Of a stretch of 64,000 bases of DNA, positions 19,101-28,957 are shown piece by piece. The notes under the pieces were generated by a model that did no database searches, was not told the DNA's origin, and saw only the letters and a program-made list of their open reading frames with translations. Source of the DNA: Rhizobium sp. Leaf262 (lineage in GTDB: Bacteria; Pseudomonadota; Alphaproteobacteria; Rhizobiales; Rhizobiaceae); the NCBI RefSeq assembly GCF_001422245.1, contig NZ_LMMM01000012.1, forward strand, positions 186,613 to 250,612, written 5' to 3'. Numbering within the stretch: the stretch's first letter is position 1; each line of letters begins with the position of its first letter. Both the position numbers and the translations under genes were made by a program.

Positions 19101-22100
19101 TCACTCCGCCGCTGCCCGGGTCATGCTGAAGACCTGATTGACATAGGCTCTGAGGGCTGCCGGTCGCACCGGCTTGTGCTGCACGGCAATGCCTTCCTTC
19201 TCTGCCTGAGCCCGAACCTCGGGTGTTCTGTCGGCTGTGATCAAAAGAGCGGGAATGTCTTTTCGATAAAGGTCTCTGAGGCGGCGCACGGTGTCCACGC
19301 CATTGCCATCGTCCAGATGGTAATCGGCAATAATGATGTCTGGCATGACGCCGGCCACTGCGTCTTCGCCTTCGATCATGGCCTGGATGGCCTCGAAGGA
19401 AGGTGCGGTGCCGACCTCGCAACCCCAGCCGGACATCAAAAGTGCCATCCCCTCTAGTATCTTCGGTTCATTATCGATGCACAGTACCCTGAAGCCATGC
19501 AGTTGCGGCGCAATTGTCTGCGGCACATCGCGGGCCAACACCTTTGCGGAGCGGGTCTGTGTGGTATCGCGCGGCAGATGAACGCGGAAGGAGGTTCCCC
19601 TGCCCTGAACCGATGACAAATGAACCGGATGGTGCAGAATGCGCGATAACCGGTCGACGATAGAGAGACCCAGCCCCAGACCTGAAGCGGTCTTTGCGCC
19701 TTCGTCCAACCGTGCGAATTCCTTGAAGATAGTGCGGAATTTGGACGATGGGATGCCGATGCCGGAATCGACCACCTGAATGACCGCTTCCTTGCCGCGA
19801 CGCCTCACCCCAACGATAACCTTGCCGGAGACGGTATATTTGATGGCGTTGGAGACAAGGTTCTGGACGAGACGCCGCAACAGATTGACGTCGGACTTCA
19901 CGGTGAGCGATGTCGGCATGACGACGAGTTCCAGATTTCGCTCACGCGCCATGGGCGCAAAATCCGTCTCGATGCGCTTGAACAGATCGTTGAGCGAAAC
20001 GGATGCCATGCGCGGCTTCATGGAGCCGGTGTCCAGCCGGGAAATATCCAGCACCGCGCCGAGGATCGTCTCCACCGATTCCAGCGCCGAGTCGATGTTC
20101 TGGACAAGTGAGCCGTTTTCGGAAGCGCCAACCCGCTCTACCAGAGCGGACGAATAGAGCCGGGCAGCATTGAGCGGCTGGAGAATGTCGTGACCGGCAG
20201 CGGCGAAGAAGCGGGTCTTGCCGATATTGGCCTCATCGGCAGCCGCCCGTGCTTCGGCCAGTTCGTGGTTTACCCGCGTCAGCTCTCCGGTGCGCTCCTC
20301 CACGCGCTGCTCCAGCGTTTCATTGGCCTGCTTCAGCGCCTGGTCGCTCGCCACGCGCTGGGTGATGTCGGTGAAGGTGGCAACGATGCCCTTGTCCGGC
20401 ATGGCGTTGGAACGGACCTCGATGATGCGCGCACCGCCCGCCAGCACCAGCGAAAACGGCATGTCCATCGTCAGGAAAAGATCGATCGTATGCTTCTGTT
20501 GACCGGCGGCAATATCGCCTCGCTCTTCCAGCATCGCGACGATTTCATTGAGCGGTTGCCCCACCCGGCCGAACTGCTCCGGCAGATCCAGTAGCGTCCG
20601 GAAACGGCGGTTCCAAATGGTCAGTTGCTGCGAAACATCGAAGACGGCAATACCCTGATCCATCTGCGCCAATGCCGTCTGCAACATGTCCTGATTATAT
20701 TGCAGCGCCTCGCTTGCCTGATCCAGCAGCCAGACGGTATCAGCACTGGTATCTTCGGCCTTTTGCAAGATCAGCGACAGCACGAGCCGCGCCGATGACG
20801 ACCCGATGGCGCTACCCAGCAATTGCTCTGAAAAATGGATGAGCGCCATATCTGCCGGCTGGTCGTCTTCCAGCTTGCGCCCGGCCGTCTTTTCGTAAGC
20901 GGAGAGCGATCGCAGCATACGCTCTTCCCCAAGATAGCGAGCAACCGCCGTTTTCAGATCGCCCACGCTAACGCGCGTTTTCCAGCCTCGGGTAGCGAAT
21001 TGGGATTTCGAGTGGCGTTTGACAAAGATGCCGGACTGGATGCGCTCAACCGGGCGCGGATTGCGCGACAGCGAGCCCAGAACGAATGCCGCGCAATTGA
21101 CGAGCAGGCTGAGCATAACCGCGTTGACCAGCGGATCGGCGCCCGGTCCGCTGAACAAAGTCGTGCCGGGCATGAGGAAGCTCAGAACCGTTGCTGCAAT
21201 ATGGGAGTTGTCCGGTCCTCCTAGACTGGGCAAAAACAGCAGGTAGCCCCAGACAAAGAAGCCCGAACTCAGGCCCGCAATCGCGCCGCGTGCATTGGCC
21301 CGCCGCCATACCAGCCCGCCAAGCAGTGAGGGAGCCATCTGTGCAATGGCTGCAAAGGCAAGCAAACCGATGGAGGCAAGGCCAGATGCGCTATCTGCCG
21401 CCCGATAATAGGCATATCCGAGCAGCAGAACGGCAAAGATTGCTGTTCGCCTGATGTTCAGCAGCGTCTTGGCGAAGTCATCGCGGTGCGAGGAGCGATT
21501 GAGCAGCTTCTGCCGCAGGAAAATCGGCATCAGAATGTCGTTTGAGACCATGATGGAAAGCGCCACGGAGGCGACGATGACCATGGCGGTGGCAGCGGAA
21601 AAGCCGCCAATGAAGGTAATGAGCGAAACCACCGGCATCTGGTTGATCAGGGGCAGTTGCAACACATAGAGGTCGGCATCGCCATTTGCTCCCAACGTCA
21701 ACAGGCCGGCAATGGCAATCGGCAATACGAAGATATTGATGGCGATGAGGTAGAGCGGAAACAGCAGTCCCGCCATGCGCAATTCGTTTGGAGTACGGTT
21801 TTCGACCACGGTCACATGAAACTGGCGCGGCAGCAGGATGATTGCGAAGGCTGACAGCATCGTCAGCACGATCCAGCGGCTGATCGGCGTCTGATAAGAC
21901 ATGGCTTGCATGACCTGGCCGTTTTCTGACGCCAGTTGCCAAAGCTGCGATGGGCCGTCGAACAGAAAGAACACGACATAGACACCCGCTGTGCAGATGG
22001 CGATCAGCTTGACAACAGACTCCATGGAAATGGCGAGGATCAAACCGTCCTGATGTTCTGTCGCGTCGGTATGGCGTGTTCCGAAGATAACGGCGAAGCC

Positions 22101-22640
22101 TGCCATGACGACCGTCACCAGCAATGGCAGATCGAGGAAATAGAGGTTGCCGCTGCCGATTCCGTAATCGCGCGGGTCGACCATGGCGGCGACCGAGTTG
22201 GATACGGCCTTCAACTGCAATGCAATATAGGGAATAGCCCCCACCAGCGCGATGATCGACACCAATGTCGCGACCGTGGGGTTCTTGCCATAGCGGGCCG
22301 CGATGAAATCGGCCACCGAGGTCAGCTTCTCGGCCTTGGCCAGTTCCACGATGCGCCGCAGGATCGGCATGCCGAGCGTGAAGGCAAGGATGGGGCCGGT
22401 ATAGATGCCGAGAAACTCGAGTCCTCTTTCGGAGGCCAGGCCGACGCCGCCGAAATAGGTCCAAGACGTGCAGTAGATGGCAAGGCTGAGCGCATAAACG
22501 ACGGGCCTGCCCTTTTTCGAAGGAGGCTTGCCCCGGCTTTTGGCGTCACCATAACTCGCTACTGCAAAGAGCAGCAGAATATAGGCGAATGCCGATCCGA
22601 ATATGATCCACCCCGGAAGCACCAGATTGCTCTCCCCCAC
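19101..22640 (-). CDS. Sodium-solute-symporter / PAS hybrid histidine kinase (NahK/ErcS type)
   Basis: 1179 residues. About 1-520 is a PutP-like SSS transporter domain with about 13 helices (YALSLAIYCTSWTYFGGVGLASERG, then FYLDLPLLVTVVMAGFAVIFGTRHTD). Next are a PAS_7-type region (DMLQTALAQMDQGIAVFDVSQQLTIWNRRF), a coiled coil, HisKA with H near 818 (FFAAAGHDILQPLNAARLYSS), HATPase (LVSNAIKYT, GLGLGLSIV), and a C-terminal receiver with D near 1103 (IIADYHLDDGNGV). Proteins of this layout link solute sensing to phosphorelay; no output domain is attached, so a partner regulator is needed. It is transcribed toward the receptor gene. Confidence 0.9.
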   Translation of the reverse strand: MGESNLVLPGWIIFGSAFAYILLLFAVASYGDAKSRGKPPSKKGRPVVYALSLAIYCTSWTYFGGVGLASERGLEFLGIYTGPILAFTLGMPILRRIVELAKAEKLTSVADFIAARYGKNPTVATLVSIIALVGAIPYIALQLKAVSNSVAAMVDPRDYGIGSGNLYFLDLPLLVTVVMAGFAVIFGTRHTDATEHQDGLILAISMESVVKLIAICTAGVYVVFFLFDGPSQLWQLASENGQVMQAMSYQTPISRWIVLTMLSAFAIILLPRQFHVTVVENRTPNELRMAGLLFPLYLIAINIFVLPIAIAGLLTLGANGDADLYVLQLPLINQMPVVSLITFIGGFSAATAMVIVASVALSIMVSNDILMPIFLRQKLLNRSSHRDDFAKTLLNIRRTAIFAVLLLGYAYYRAADSASGLASIGLLAFAAIAQMAPSLLGGLVWRRANARGAIAGLSSGFFVWGYLLFLPSLGGPDNSHIAATVLSFLMPGTTLFSGPGADPLVNAVMLSLLVNCAAFVLGSLSRNPRPVERIQSGIFVKRHSKSQFATRGWKTRVSVGDLKTAVARYLGEERMLRSLSAYEKTAGRKLEDDQPADMALIHFSEQLLGSAIGSSSARLVLSLILQKAEDTSADTVWLLDQASEALQYNQDMLQTALAQMDQGIAVFDVSQQLTIWNRRFRTLLDLPEQFGRVGQPLNEIVAMLEERGDIAAGQQKHTIDLFLTMDMPFSLVLAGGARIIEVRSNAMPDKGIVATFTDITQRVASDQALKQANETLEQRVEERTGELTRVNHELAEARAAADEANIGKTRFFAAAGHDILQPLNAARLYSSALVERVGASENGSLVQNIDSALESVETILGAVLDISRLDTGSMKPRMASVSLNDLFKRIETDFAPMARERNLELVVMPTSLTVKSDVNLLRRLVQNLVSNAIKYTVSGKVIVGVRRRGKEAVIQVVDSGIGIPSSKFRTIFKEFARLDEGAKTASGLGLGLSIVDRLSRILHHPVHLSSVQGRGTSFRVHLPRDTTQTRSAKVLARDVPQTIAPQLHGFRVLCIDNEPKILEGMALLMSGWGCEVGTAPSFEAIQAMIEGEDAVAGVMPDIIIADYHLDDGNGVDTVRRLRDLYRKDIPALLITADRTPEVRAQAEKEGIAVQHKPVRPAALRAYVNQVFSMTRAAAE

Positions 22641-22827
22641 CGTCCTTCGCTGAGCATAGGACAGTTCCGGTAAAATGAGAATTGGTCGCGCCTTGGCATA
22701 AAGTTTAAGACAAGGGAACTAACGCGCTTTTTGCTTCCTATATCTGCACATTCGAAAATTGAATGTTATGATAGGCCAGCCGTGCAACCGGCATCGGCAG
22801 AGAGGGCTCGAAAGAGGGACATCTGGA

Positions 22828-23256
22828 ATGCTCAACGAATTTAAAACATTTATCGCCCGCGGCAATGTCATGGACTTGGCCGTAGGTGTCATCATCGGCG
22901 CGGCCTTCAGCAAGATCGTCGATTCGGTGGTCAAGGATCTGATCATGCCAATCGTCGGCGCCATCTTCGGCGGCTTCGATTTCGCCAACTACTTCCTGCC
23001 GCTCAGTTCGGCAGTCACGGCAACGTCGCTCGACGCCGCACGCGAACAGGGCGCAGTCTTTGCATACGGCAACTTCATCACTGTCGTCATCAACTTCCTT
23101 ATTCTCGCCTGGATCATCTTCCTGATGGTCAAGGGGGTCAACAAGCTCCGCTCCTCTGTCGAACGCCAGAAGGTCGAGGAGAAGAAAGAGCCTGCTCCTC
23201 CACCAGAAGATGTGCGTCTTCTGACAGAAATCCGCGATCTGTTGAAAACCCGCTGA
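22828..23256 (+). CDS. mscL: Large-conductance mechanosensitive channel MscL
   Basis: 142 residues from the ATG at 22828, which has GAGG upstream; the open frame extends further 5' but the MscL N-terminus is [41 protein letters not shown]. Two membrane helices (about 15-45 and 75-100) and the C-terminal helical bundle ([14 protein letters not shown]) are intact. It opens on membrane tension to release solutes in osmotic downshock. Confidence 0.96.
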   Translation: MLNEFKTFIARGNVMDLAVGVIIGAAFSKIVDSVVKDLIMPIVGAIFGGFDFANYFLPLSSAVTATSLDAAREQGAVFAYGNFITVVINFLILAWIIFLMVKGVNKLRSSVERQKVEEKKEPAPPPEDVRLLTEIRDLLKTR

Positions 23257-23345
23257 TATCTATCGATAGCGGCTTGCCGATCCATCAGTAAAATCCGTGA
23301 TTTCTTCACGGAATATCATGCAAGCCAGCCATTTGATGCGCTAAG

Positions 23346-23373
23346 AAGGCACTCACACTGGAGTGCCTTTTTC
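23346..23373 (+). terminator. Intrinsic terminator after mscL, abutting the next start codon
   Basis: GGCACTC and GAGTGCC arms around ACACTG, followed by TTTTT. The T tract ends one base before the aminotransferase ATG at 23374, so the hairpin also covers that gene's leader. Confidence 0.8.
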
Positions 23374-24546
23374 ATGTCGGTTCTGCAAAGCCTAAGTACC
23401 CGCTCTCTTTCAACACCTGAAAGCGGTATCGTTGAAGTCAAGAAATACGCTCACGCCAGAGAAAACCTTCTGCCGCTGTGGGTCGGAGAAGGCGATCTGG
23501 CCACGCCAGCCTTCATCGCAAAGGCGGCGGCAGACGCGCTCACGGGTGGCGAAACCTTCTACACCTGGCAACGCGGCATTCCCGAACTGCGCGACGCATT
23601 GCGCCGATACTACCAGCGCCACTTCGCTGCCGAGCTTTCGTCCGACCATTTCTACGTCACCGGTTCCGGCATGCAGGCCATCGTCCTTGCCGTACAGGCG
23701 CTGACCTCACCGGGTGACGAGCTGGTTTACCTGACGCCGACATGGCCCAACATAGTCGCTGCCATCGGCGTCGCAGGCGCGAAAGCTGTTCCCGTGGGAA
23801 TCGATTTCACGCACGGCAAATGGGATATCGACGTCGGCAAGCTGGAGCGGGCGATCACGCCGAAAACCAAGGCCCTGTTCATAAACACCCCGTCCAACCC
23901 CACAGGCTGGACGGCGACGCTCGATAACCTGCGCGATATACTGGCGCTTGCGCGCAAGCACGATCTCTGGATCATCGCCGACGAAATTTATGCGCTCTAT
24001 CATTATGCCGGCACACGCGCTCCATCGTTCCTCGACATCATGGAAGAGGGTGACCGGATCGTGTTTGCCAATTCCTTCTCGAAGAACTGGTCGATGACCG
24101 GTTGGCGGGTCGGCTGGCTGGTTGCTCCGCCGGAAATCGGCCAGATCATCGAAAATCTCATCCAGTATTCGACATCTGGCGTCGCGCAATTCATGCAGCG
24201 CGGGGCGATTGCCGCACTCGATCACGGCGATGATTTCATTCGCCAGAACTTCGCCCGCGCCGCCAGATCACGCGACATTCTGTGCGATGCGCTGATCGCC
24301 ACCAACCGGGTCGAGACGCTGAAGCCCGATGGCGCTCTCTATGCGTTTCTGAAAATCGATGGCGTCACCGACAGCCGCGCGGCTGCCTTCGACATTGTCG
24401 ACAAGGTTGGCGTCGGCCTTGCACCCGGCACAGCCTTCGGTGCGGGTGGCGAACTGTTCCTGCGAGCCTGCTTCCTGCGCAACCCCGCCCAGATCGAGGA
24501 CGCGGCAGACAGGTTGTCGAGCTATATTCTCGGAAAGACCATCTGA
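23374..24546 (+). CDS. PLP-dependent aminotransferase, class I/II
   Basis: 390 residues, full length for fold-type I. Motifs: YVTGSGMQAIVLAVQAL (cofactor phosphate region), INTPSNPTGWTA, IIADEIYALYHY, the Schiff-base Lys in NSFSKNWSMTGWRVGW, and the substrate Arg in LFLRACFLRNP. The substrate cannot be told from sequence; it is not inside an amino-acid operon. The start at 23374 sits directly behind the mscL terminator, and GGAG 12 nt upstream lies in the hairpin's 3' arm. Confidence 0.88.
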   Translation: MSVLQSLSTRSLSTPESGIVEVKKYAHARENLLPLWVGEGDLATPAFIAKAAADALTGGETFYTWQRGIPELRDALRRYYQRHFAAELSSDHFYVTGSGMQAIVLAVQALTSPGDELVYLTPTWPNIVAAIGVAGAKAVPVGIDFTHGKWDIDVGKLERAITPKTKALFINTPSNPTGWTATLDNLRDILALARKHDLWIIADEIYALYHYAGTRAPSFLDIMEEGDRIVFANSFSKNWSMTGWRVGWLVAPPEIGQIIENLIQYSTSGVAQFMQRGAIAALDHGDDFIRQNFARAARSRDILCDALIATNRVETLKPDGALYAFLKIDGVTDSRAAAFDIVDKVGVGLAPGTAFGAGGELFLRACFLRNPAQIEDAADRLSSYILGKTI

Positions 24547-24555
24547 CGCAAACAG

Positions 24556-24599
24556 GACGCCATCGGCGATCATTCGGATTGCCGGTGGCGTCTTGTTTT
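24556..24599 (+). terminator. Intrinsic terminator after the aminotransferase
   Basis: GACGCCATCGGC and GCCGGTGGCGTC arms (12 pairs, one G-T) with a 13-nt loop, followed by TTGTTTT. Confidence 0.75.
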
Positions 24600-24654
24600 G
24601 TGTCGGGAGTGTGCGACTTCAATCGTGACAGCGTTCACGGTCTGTTGCGTTGGA

Positions 24655-25104
24655 TCAGTGCGTGGTGTTGCTGACCGGCGCGTCGCTCGCGCGCCTGAAG
24701 GCTGCATGGCGCAGGCTGTCGGCCAGAAACGCGGTATTCTCGTTCGGGTCGTTGGATGGATTCTGGAAGTTGATGTAGTTGATGTTGATCCCGGCGCGGT
24801 CCTTCTCCAGCAGCAACTGTGCGTAGATGGTGACACCCTTCGGCTTGATTTCCAGATCGAGCGTGATGGTCGGATAGGTGTCCCAATCCAGTTTATAATC
24901 GCCGCCGATGCCGAAATAGACCGTGCCCGGATGGAAATACAGTTCAGCTGCCGAATCGACGAGATCCGACAGGGAGCTATAGGACTCGAATTTTAAAAAG
25001 GAGATCAGGTCTCCCGCATCGATTAAACGAAGCTCGGCAGCCACAGGGCTGATTGCGCGAGCCAAGATTTCTTCCCGTTCAGCCGAATATGAGCATTTTT
25101 TCAT
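24655..25104 (-). CDS. Conserved hypothetical protein at the end of the flhB operon
   Basis: 149 residues, no signal peptide or membrane helix, with a beta-rich middle (TVYFGIGGDYKLDWDTYPTITLDLEIKPKGVTIYAQLLLEKD). It starts 5 bp after the flhB stop on the same strand, so it is probably co-transcribed with the flagellar genes. I do not recognise a family, and I make no function call. Confidence 0.7.
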   Translation of the reverse strand: MKKCSYSAEREEILARAISPVAAELRLIDAGDLISFLKFESYSSLSDLVDSAAELYFHPGTVYFGIGGDYKLDWDTYPTITLDLEIKPKGVTIYAQLLLEKDRAGININYINFQNPSNDPNENTAFLADSLRHAAFRRASDAPVSNTTH

Positions 25105-25109
25105 ATTGA

Positions 25110-26189
25110 TCAGTTTACCCGTCTTTTGTTTTGGCGTGCGGCGTAAACCTTATGAATAAGTTCAGCCACGGCCTTATAAAATACTGACGGGATGACACTA
25201 TCGACCGAGACTTGCGCAAACATGGAGCGGGCAAGCGGCACGTCTTCAAAAATCGGTATTCCTCTTTCCGTTGCGATCTCTCTGATCCTGAGCGCGATCA
25301 GATCCTGCCCCTTGGCAACGACGATCGGAGCATCGCTTTCTTCCTTCACGTAACGAAGCGCGACGGCGTAGTGGGTTGGGTTGGTGATGACGAGTGTCGC
25401 TCTGGGCACGGCATCGATCATTCTGCGTCGTGCGCGGTCGCGTGCAATCGAGCGCTGACGGGCCTTGACCACCGGGTCGCCCTGCGATTGCTTGTATTCG
25501 TCCTTGATTTCCTGCTTGGACATGCGCTGATCGCTGTGCCACTTATAATTGGTCCAGAAATAGTCGGCGACGGTCAAAATTCCCGTCGAAAACAGCACCA
25601 CGATCACCATCTTCTTGAGGATTTCGTAGCCGGTAAACATCATGGCATGCGGATCGGTCACCAGTGCATCGAGTAGCCGGTAGTAGTCGGCTTTGAGAAC
25701 CATCACCATGATGATGGCGACGACGACCACCTTGAACAGCGATTTGCCGAAATTGACCATGCCGTTGGCGCTGTAGATGCGCTTGAAACCACCAACTGGC
25801 GATATGCGCTCGAATTTCGGCGTGATTCGGTCGAGCACGAATTGGGGCAGGTTCTGTACGAACGACTGCGCCAGACCGAAGAGGATGAAAAGAATGGCGG
25901 CAGGCAACAGCATCGCCGCTATTTCCTTGGCCAGATGCAGACCAAGCGAAATCATGTCGGCCGCGTTGTTCATCCGCCATTGCTCAGGGCGATCGAGGAT
26001 ATCCTCGAGCGTCTCCCCCAGCCTCTTGACGCCATCGGGGACGAAGAAAACGAGATAGATGTAAAACGCAAGCGTGGAGGCAAACAACGACGCTTCCTGC
26101 GAGGAGGGAACATTTCCCTTTTCCGCCGCGTCGCGTAGTTTTTTCTCTGTTGGTTCTTCTGTTTTACTGTCTTTGTCTTCGTCGGACAA
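25110..26189 (-). CDS. flhB: Flagellar export protein FlhB
   Basis: 359 residues starting at the TTG at 26189 ([20 protein letters not shown]), which has AGGGGA 6 nt upstream; a further in-frame TTG at 26204 is less likely. Four membrane helices fill residues 30-210. The autocleavage motif NPTH is intact ([14 protein letters not shown]), followed by the C-terminal domain that sets export specificity. It is an inner-membrane part of the flagellar type III secretion gate. Confidence 0.95.
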   Translation of the reverse strand: MSDEDKDSKTEEPTEKKLRDAAEKGNVPSSQEASLFASTLAFYIYLVFFVPDGVKRLGETLEDILDRPEQWRMNNAADMISLGLHLAKEIAAMLLPAAILFILFGLAQSFVQNLPQFVLDRITPKFERISPVGGFKRIYSANGMVNFGKSLFKVVVVAIIMVMVLKADYYRLLDALVTDPHAMMFTGYEILKKMVIVVLFSTGILTVADYFWTNYKWHSDQRMSKQEIKDEYKQSQGDPVVKARQRSIARDRARRRMIDAVPRATLVITNPTHYAVALRYVKEESDAPIVVAKGQDLIALRIREIATERGIPIFEDVPLARSMFAQVSVDSVIPSVFYKAVAELIHKVYAARQNKRRVN

Positions 26190-26205
26190 GACACGTCCCC
26201 TCAAT

Positions 26206-26233
26206 AGAAAAGGCCCGCCGGATCCGGCGGGCC
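26206..26233 (-). terminator. Palindromic terminator between fliG and flhB
   Basis: 26212-26233 is a perfect 22-nt palindrome (GGCCCGCCGG around ATCC) that folds into a 9-pair stem with a GATC loop. Read on the minus strand it is followed by TTTTCT. It has the form of an intrinsic terminator, yet it lies inside the apparent motA-to-flhB operon, 8 nt before the flhB ribosome site. Confidence 0.75.
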
Positions 26234-26314
26234 GTTAATGGTAAAGTACAGGGGTAGTTTCCACCCGGCAAGCGCGCCTTGGCTGCCACACAGCTTTTAT
26301 CCCTGACTGTGATA

Positions 26315-27358
26315 TCAGGCTGCGGCTGGCTGATCTGCGGGTGCGGTCTCTTTCAGCAATATCTGACCCGAATTGGCCAGACGGATGGCTTCCTGGGCAA
26401 CCGCGCGGCGGGCAATCGCCACCTCGCGGGTGTTGAGCGATGCTGTCGGCACGGCCAAATCCGATTCGATCATGCGGCGCTGGCGCGGGCTGATGCACGA
26501 CAGGACACATTCCTTGATCTCGGTGGTGGCGCCACGCAGCGCCATGGTGAGAATATCTGCCGAGACGTCGTTGAGCAGCGAAACGCGGCTGCGCTGTGGC
26601 ATGTAAAGAAGGTCTTCGAACAGGAAGATCTTCGGCTTGACCTTGTTGGCCGATTCCTTGCTGAGCGTTTCGAGCGAGCTGAGCAGGGTATCGACCTGCG
26701 GCTTGTCGAGTTCGTTCATCAGGTCGGCGACCTTCGTCGAACCTGCCGCATTGCGCTCGGCTTCCAGTTCGGCGATCAGCGTCATGACGCGCTTTTCGAT
26801 GATCTGCGTGGCGGCAGGGCTAACATCCTTCATGTTGACCGTACGGTTCATGATGTCGGCGCGCTGCTCGTCGGGAATGGTCAAAAGCACCTTCGCCCCG
26901 AAAGACGAAGGCAGCATGGAGAGGATGTAGGCGATGGTCTGTGGGTGCTCGCGCATCAGGAACTTGCCGATGAACTGCGGATCGGCATCCTGCAGCTGAT
27001 CCCAGATCGAGGTCTCATATGCCTGGAATGCCGCACGGCGGCCCAGAAGACCATCGACCTCCTCAGGTGTCAAACCTTCTTCAAGAATGCTTTCGATGGC
27101 CTTGGCATTGTCCATGAGGCCAGTGCCTTCGGTGAAGAGGTCTTCGAATTCCGCCACGATCTGTGCCAGCTCGTCTGGCGGAATAACCCGAAGTGTCTGG
27201 GCCGAATTGATGATGGTCTGCAACTCGGCCTGGGTGAAAAACTTGAGGAGTTTTCCGGCCACGCCTTTTCCCATCGCCAGAAGTACGGCGGCGGCCTTAT
27301 CAGCCTGAGACAACGGTTTCCCAGCGATTGGGTTACCGAAATCCTCAAAGTCCATCAT
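26315..27358 (-). CDS. fliG: Flagellar motor switch protein FliG
   Basis: 347 residues with the three FliG domains. The middle domain carries EHPQTIAYILSMLPSSFGAKVL; the C-terminal domain carries FEDLLYMPQRSRVSLLNDV and the charged torque helix (ALRGATTEIKECVLSCISPRQRRMIESDL) that meets MotA. It forms the rotor ring under the MS ring. It lies 27 bp after fliN. Confidence 0.95.
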   Translation of the reverse strand: MMDFEDFGNPIAGKPLSQADKAAAVLLAMGKGVAGKLLKFFTQAELQTIINSAQTLRVIPPDELAQIVAEFEDLFTEGTGLMDNAKAIESILEEGLTPEEVDGLLGRRAAFQAYETSIWDQLQDADPQFIGKFLMREHPQTIAYILSMLPSSFGAKVLLTIPDEQRADIMNRTVNMKDVSPAATQIIEKRVMTLIAELEAERNAAGSTKVADLMNELDKPQVDTLLSSLETLSKESANKVKPKIFLFEDLLYMPQRSRVSLLNDVSADILTMALRGATTEIKECVLSCISPRQRRMIESDLAVPTASLNTREVAIARRAVAQEAIRLANSGQILLKETAPADQPAAA

Positions 27359-27385
27359 GGTCTTTCCTCTCCGTCCCCACAGGGA

Positions 27386-27931
27386 TTAGGTCTTCTTCGT
27401 ACTCATTACTTCGATCAGCTTCACACCAAAGCGTGTATCGTCATCTTCCAGCACGGTGATTTCGCCGCGTGCGATGCAGCGGCCGTTCACCATGATTTCC
27501 ACCGGCTCGCCGATCCTGCGCTCAAGAGCGATCGTCGCGCCTTCTTCCAGGCCCATCAGGCCCGACACCAGCATGCGGCTGGTGCCCAGTACGATCTGAA
27601 CATCGATTGGGATGTCCATGATCAGATCGAGATTGTCCGACAGACCGCTGCCGAGTGGTGATGGCGAAGCGGAAACCGTAGCGGCGCTGGAGCCGAAATC
27701 GGACATGCCGAAGCTGTCCATTCCGCCACCGAATGCACCCAGGTCGTCGCTCGCTGCCGGCTCGACGGCGGTAGAACCAAAGTCGCCGAAATCGCCGAAG
27801 TCCGAAAGCGACCCTTCCGAATCGCTTTTCAGCACACCGCGCAGATCACCGATTGCCTGATCCAGATCGCCGGTATCATCCAGCGAAGCCATCAAATCAT
27901 CTTCGGGTTTTGGTGTCTTTTTCGTAGCCAT
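27386..27931 (-). CDS. fliN: Flagellar motor switch protein FliN
   Basis: 181 residues. The last ~80 are the SpoA/FliN fold ([35 protein letters not shown], then [18 protein letters not shown]). The N-terminal ~95 residues are acidic, rich in Gly/Ser/Phe and unstructured, longer than in enteric FliN but typical for this family of organisms. It is part of the C ring. Confidence 0.93.
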   Translation of the reverse strand: MATKKTPKPEDDLMASLDDTGDLDQAIGDLRGVLKSDSEGSLSDFGDFGDFGSTAVEPAASDDLGAFGGGMDSFGMSDFGSSAATVSASPSPLGSGLSDNLDLIMDIPIDVQIVLGTSRMLVSGLMGLEEGATIALERRIGEPVEIMVNGRCIARGEITVLEDDDTRFGVKLIEVMSTKKT

Positions 27932-27997
27932 GCGCTAATTATTCCCTTTGAAACTTGCGTCAAGCTGCCCATGCCTTCGAATAGGCGTGTCCGGCAT

Positions 27998-28957
27998 TCA
28001 ACCCATCAAATGTCTAAGAATTTCGTCGTCGGTACTGACGTTGTTTTTCACGCGAACCGTGTATCTGTCTCCCGCCCGCCCGAATTCACAGTTGTACATA
28101 TTTGCACCATTGGCGCTGACCTCGACGCAGATGTCATCCTGTCGAACGTCGCGGAAGGGAATGACGTCGCCTTCCACCAGTCGCGAAATTGTCTTCAAAG
28201 TCAGACTCTGAAGTCGTATTTTCGCTTCCAGCGTAACCTGCGAACGCTTCACCTGTTCGGAGATCATCTCCATCCATTCTTCCTGCTTCTTCAGCGCCTG
28301 TGCCGATGGCTTGGGCGCAACAATGGTCGTCTTCAGCAGCGTACGCTGCGGAATGACCAGAGCGAATTCAGACGCAACCTTGCCGATTTCTACCTTCAGG
28401 CGGATCAGCATGCCGAATTGAGCGGAAATCGCCTCTTCGAAAATCGTCTTGCCATTGCCGTTGAAGGGCGGATCGATGGTTGCTTCAAAACCACCGGGCG
28501 CGTTGACGGCCGAACGAAGCACATCGCCCAGACGCCCCATGACGAGTGCAGCCAGATCAAGCTCGATCTGCGACAGCGCCCGAACCTCCGGCTCCATGAT
28601 CGTATCGGGTGCCGCGCCCAGCATGCGCTCCATCAAAGCCATGATGAAGGCCGTACCGGTCGCCATCAGAAAATTGGGGCACCAGTTGCGAAGCGAGCAG
28701 TCTGCAACGGCAAAATCCTTGCCGAGCTTCTGTACGAGGTCGGTCATCAGACCGGACTCGCAACCCAGATAATCGACATCGATGGCAATGCCGGTTTCGC
28801 TGTGAAAGATATCCGGAAGAAAGTGGCTATAGATCTGGCCGATATCCGCACCGATCTTGGCAACCCTCTTGCTGTCACCCAGACCACCCGTCAGCTTGGC
28901 CAGAAGAGCGGGCTCCATGGGCGTAACATTTGATTGTGCAGCATTCGCCATCATCAA
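27998..28957 (-). CDS. fliM: Flagellar motor switch protein FliM
   Basis: 319 residues: a CheC-like middle domain ([23 protein letters not shown], then [14 protein letters not shown]) and a C-terminal SpoA domain ([41 protein letters not shown]). The N-terminal CheY-binding segment with the LSQxEIDALL motif of enteric FliM is not visible, as in other rhizobial FliM proteins. It overlaps motA by 4 nt. Confidence 0.9.
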   Translation of the reverse strand: MMMANAAQSNVTPMEPALLAKLTGGLGDSKRVAKIGADIGQIYSHFLPDIFHSETGIAIDVDYLGCESGLMTDLVQKLGKDFAVADCSLRNWCPNFLMATGTAFIMALMERMLGAAPDTIMEPEVRALSQIELDLAALVMGRLGDVLRSAVNAPGGFEATIDPPFNGNGKTIFEEAISAQFGMLIRLKVEIGKVASEFALVIPQRTLLKTTIVAPKPSAQALKKQEEWMEMISEQVKRSQVTLEAKIRLQSLTLKTISRLVEGDVIPFRDVRQDDICVEVSANGANMYNCEFGRAGDRYTVRVKNNVSTDDEILRHLMG

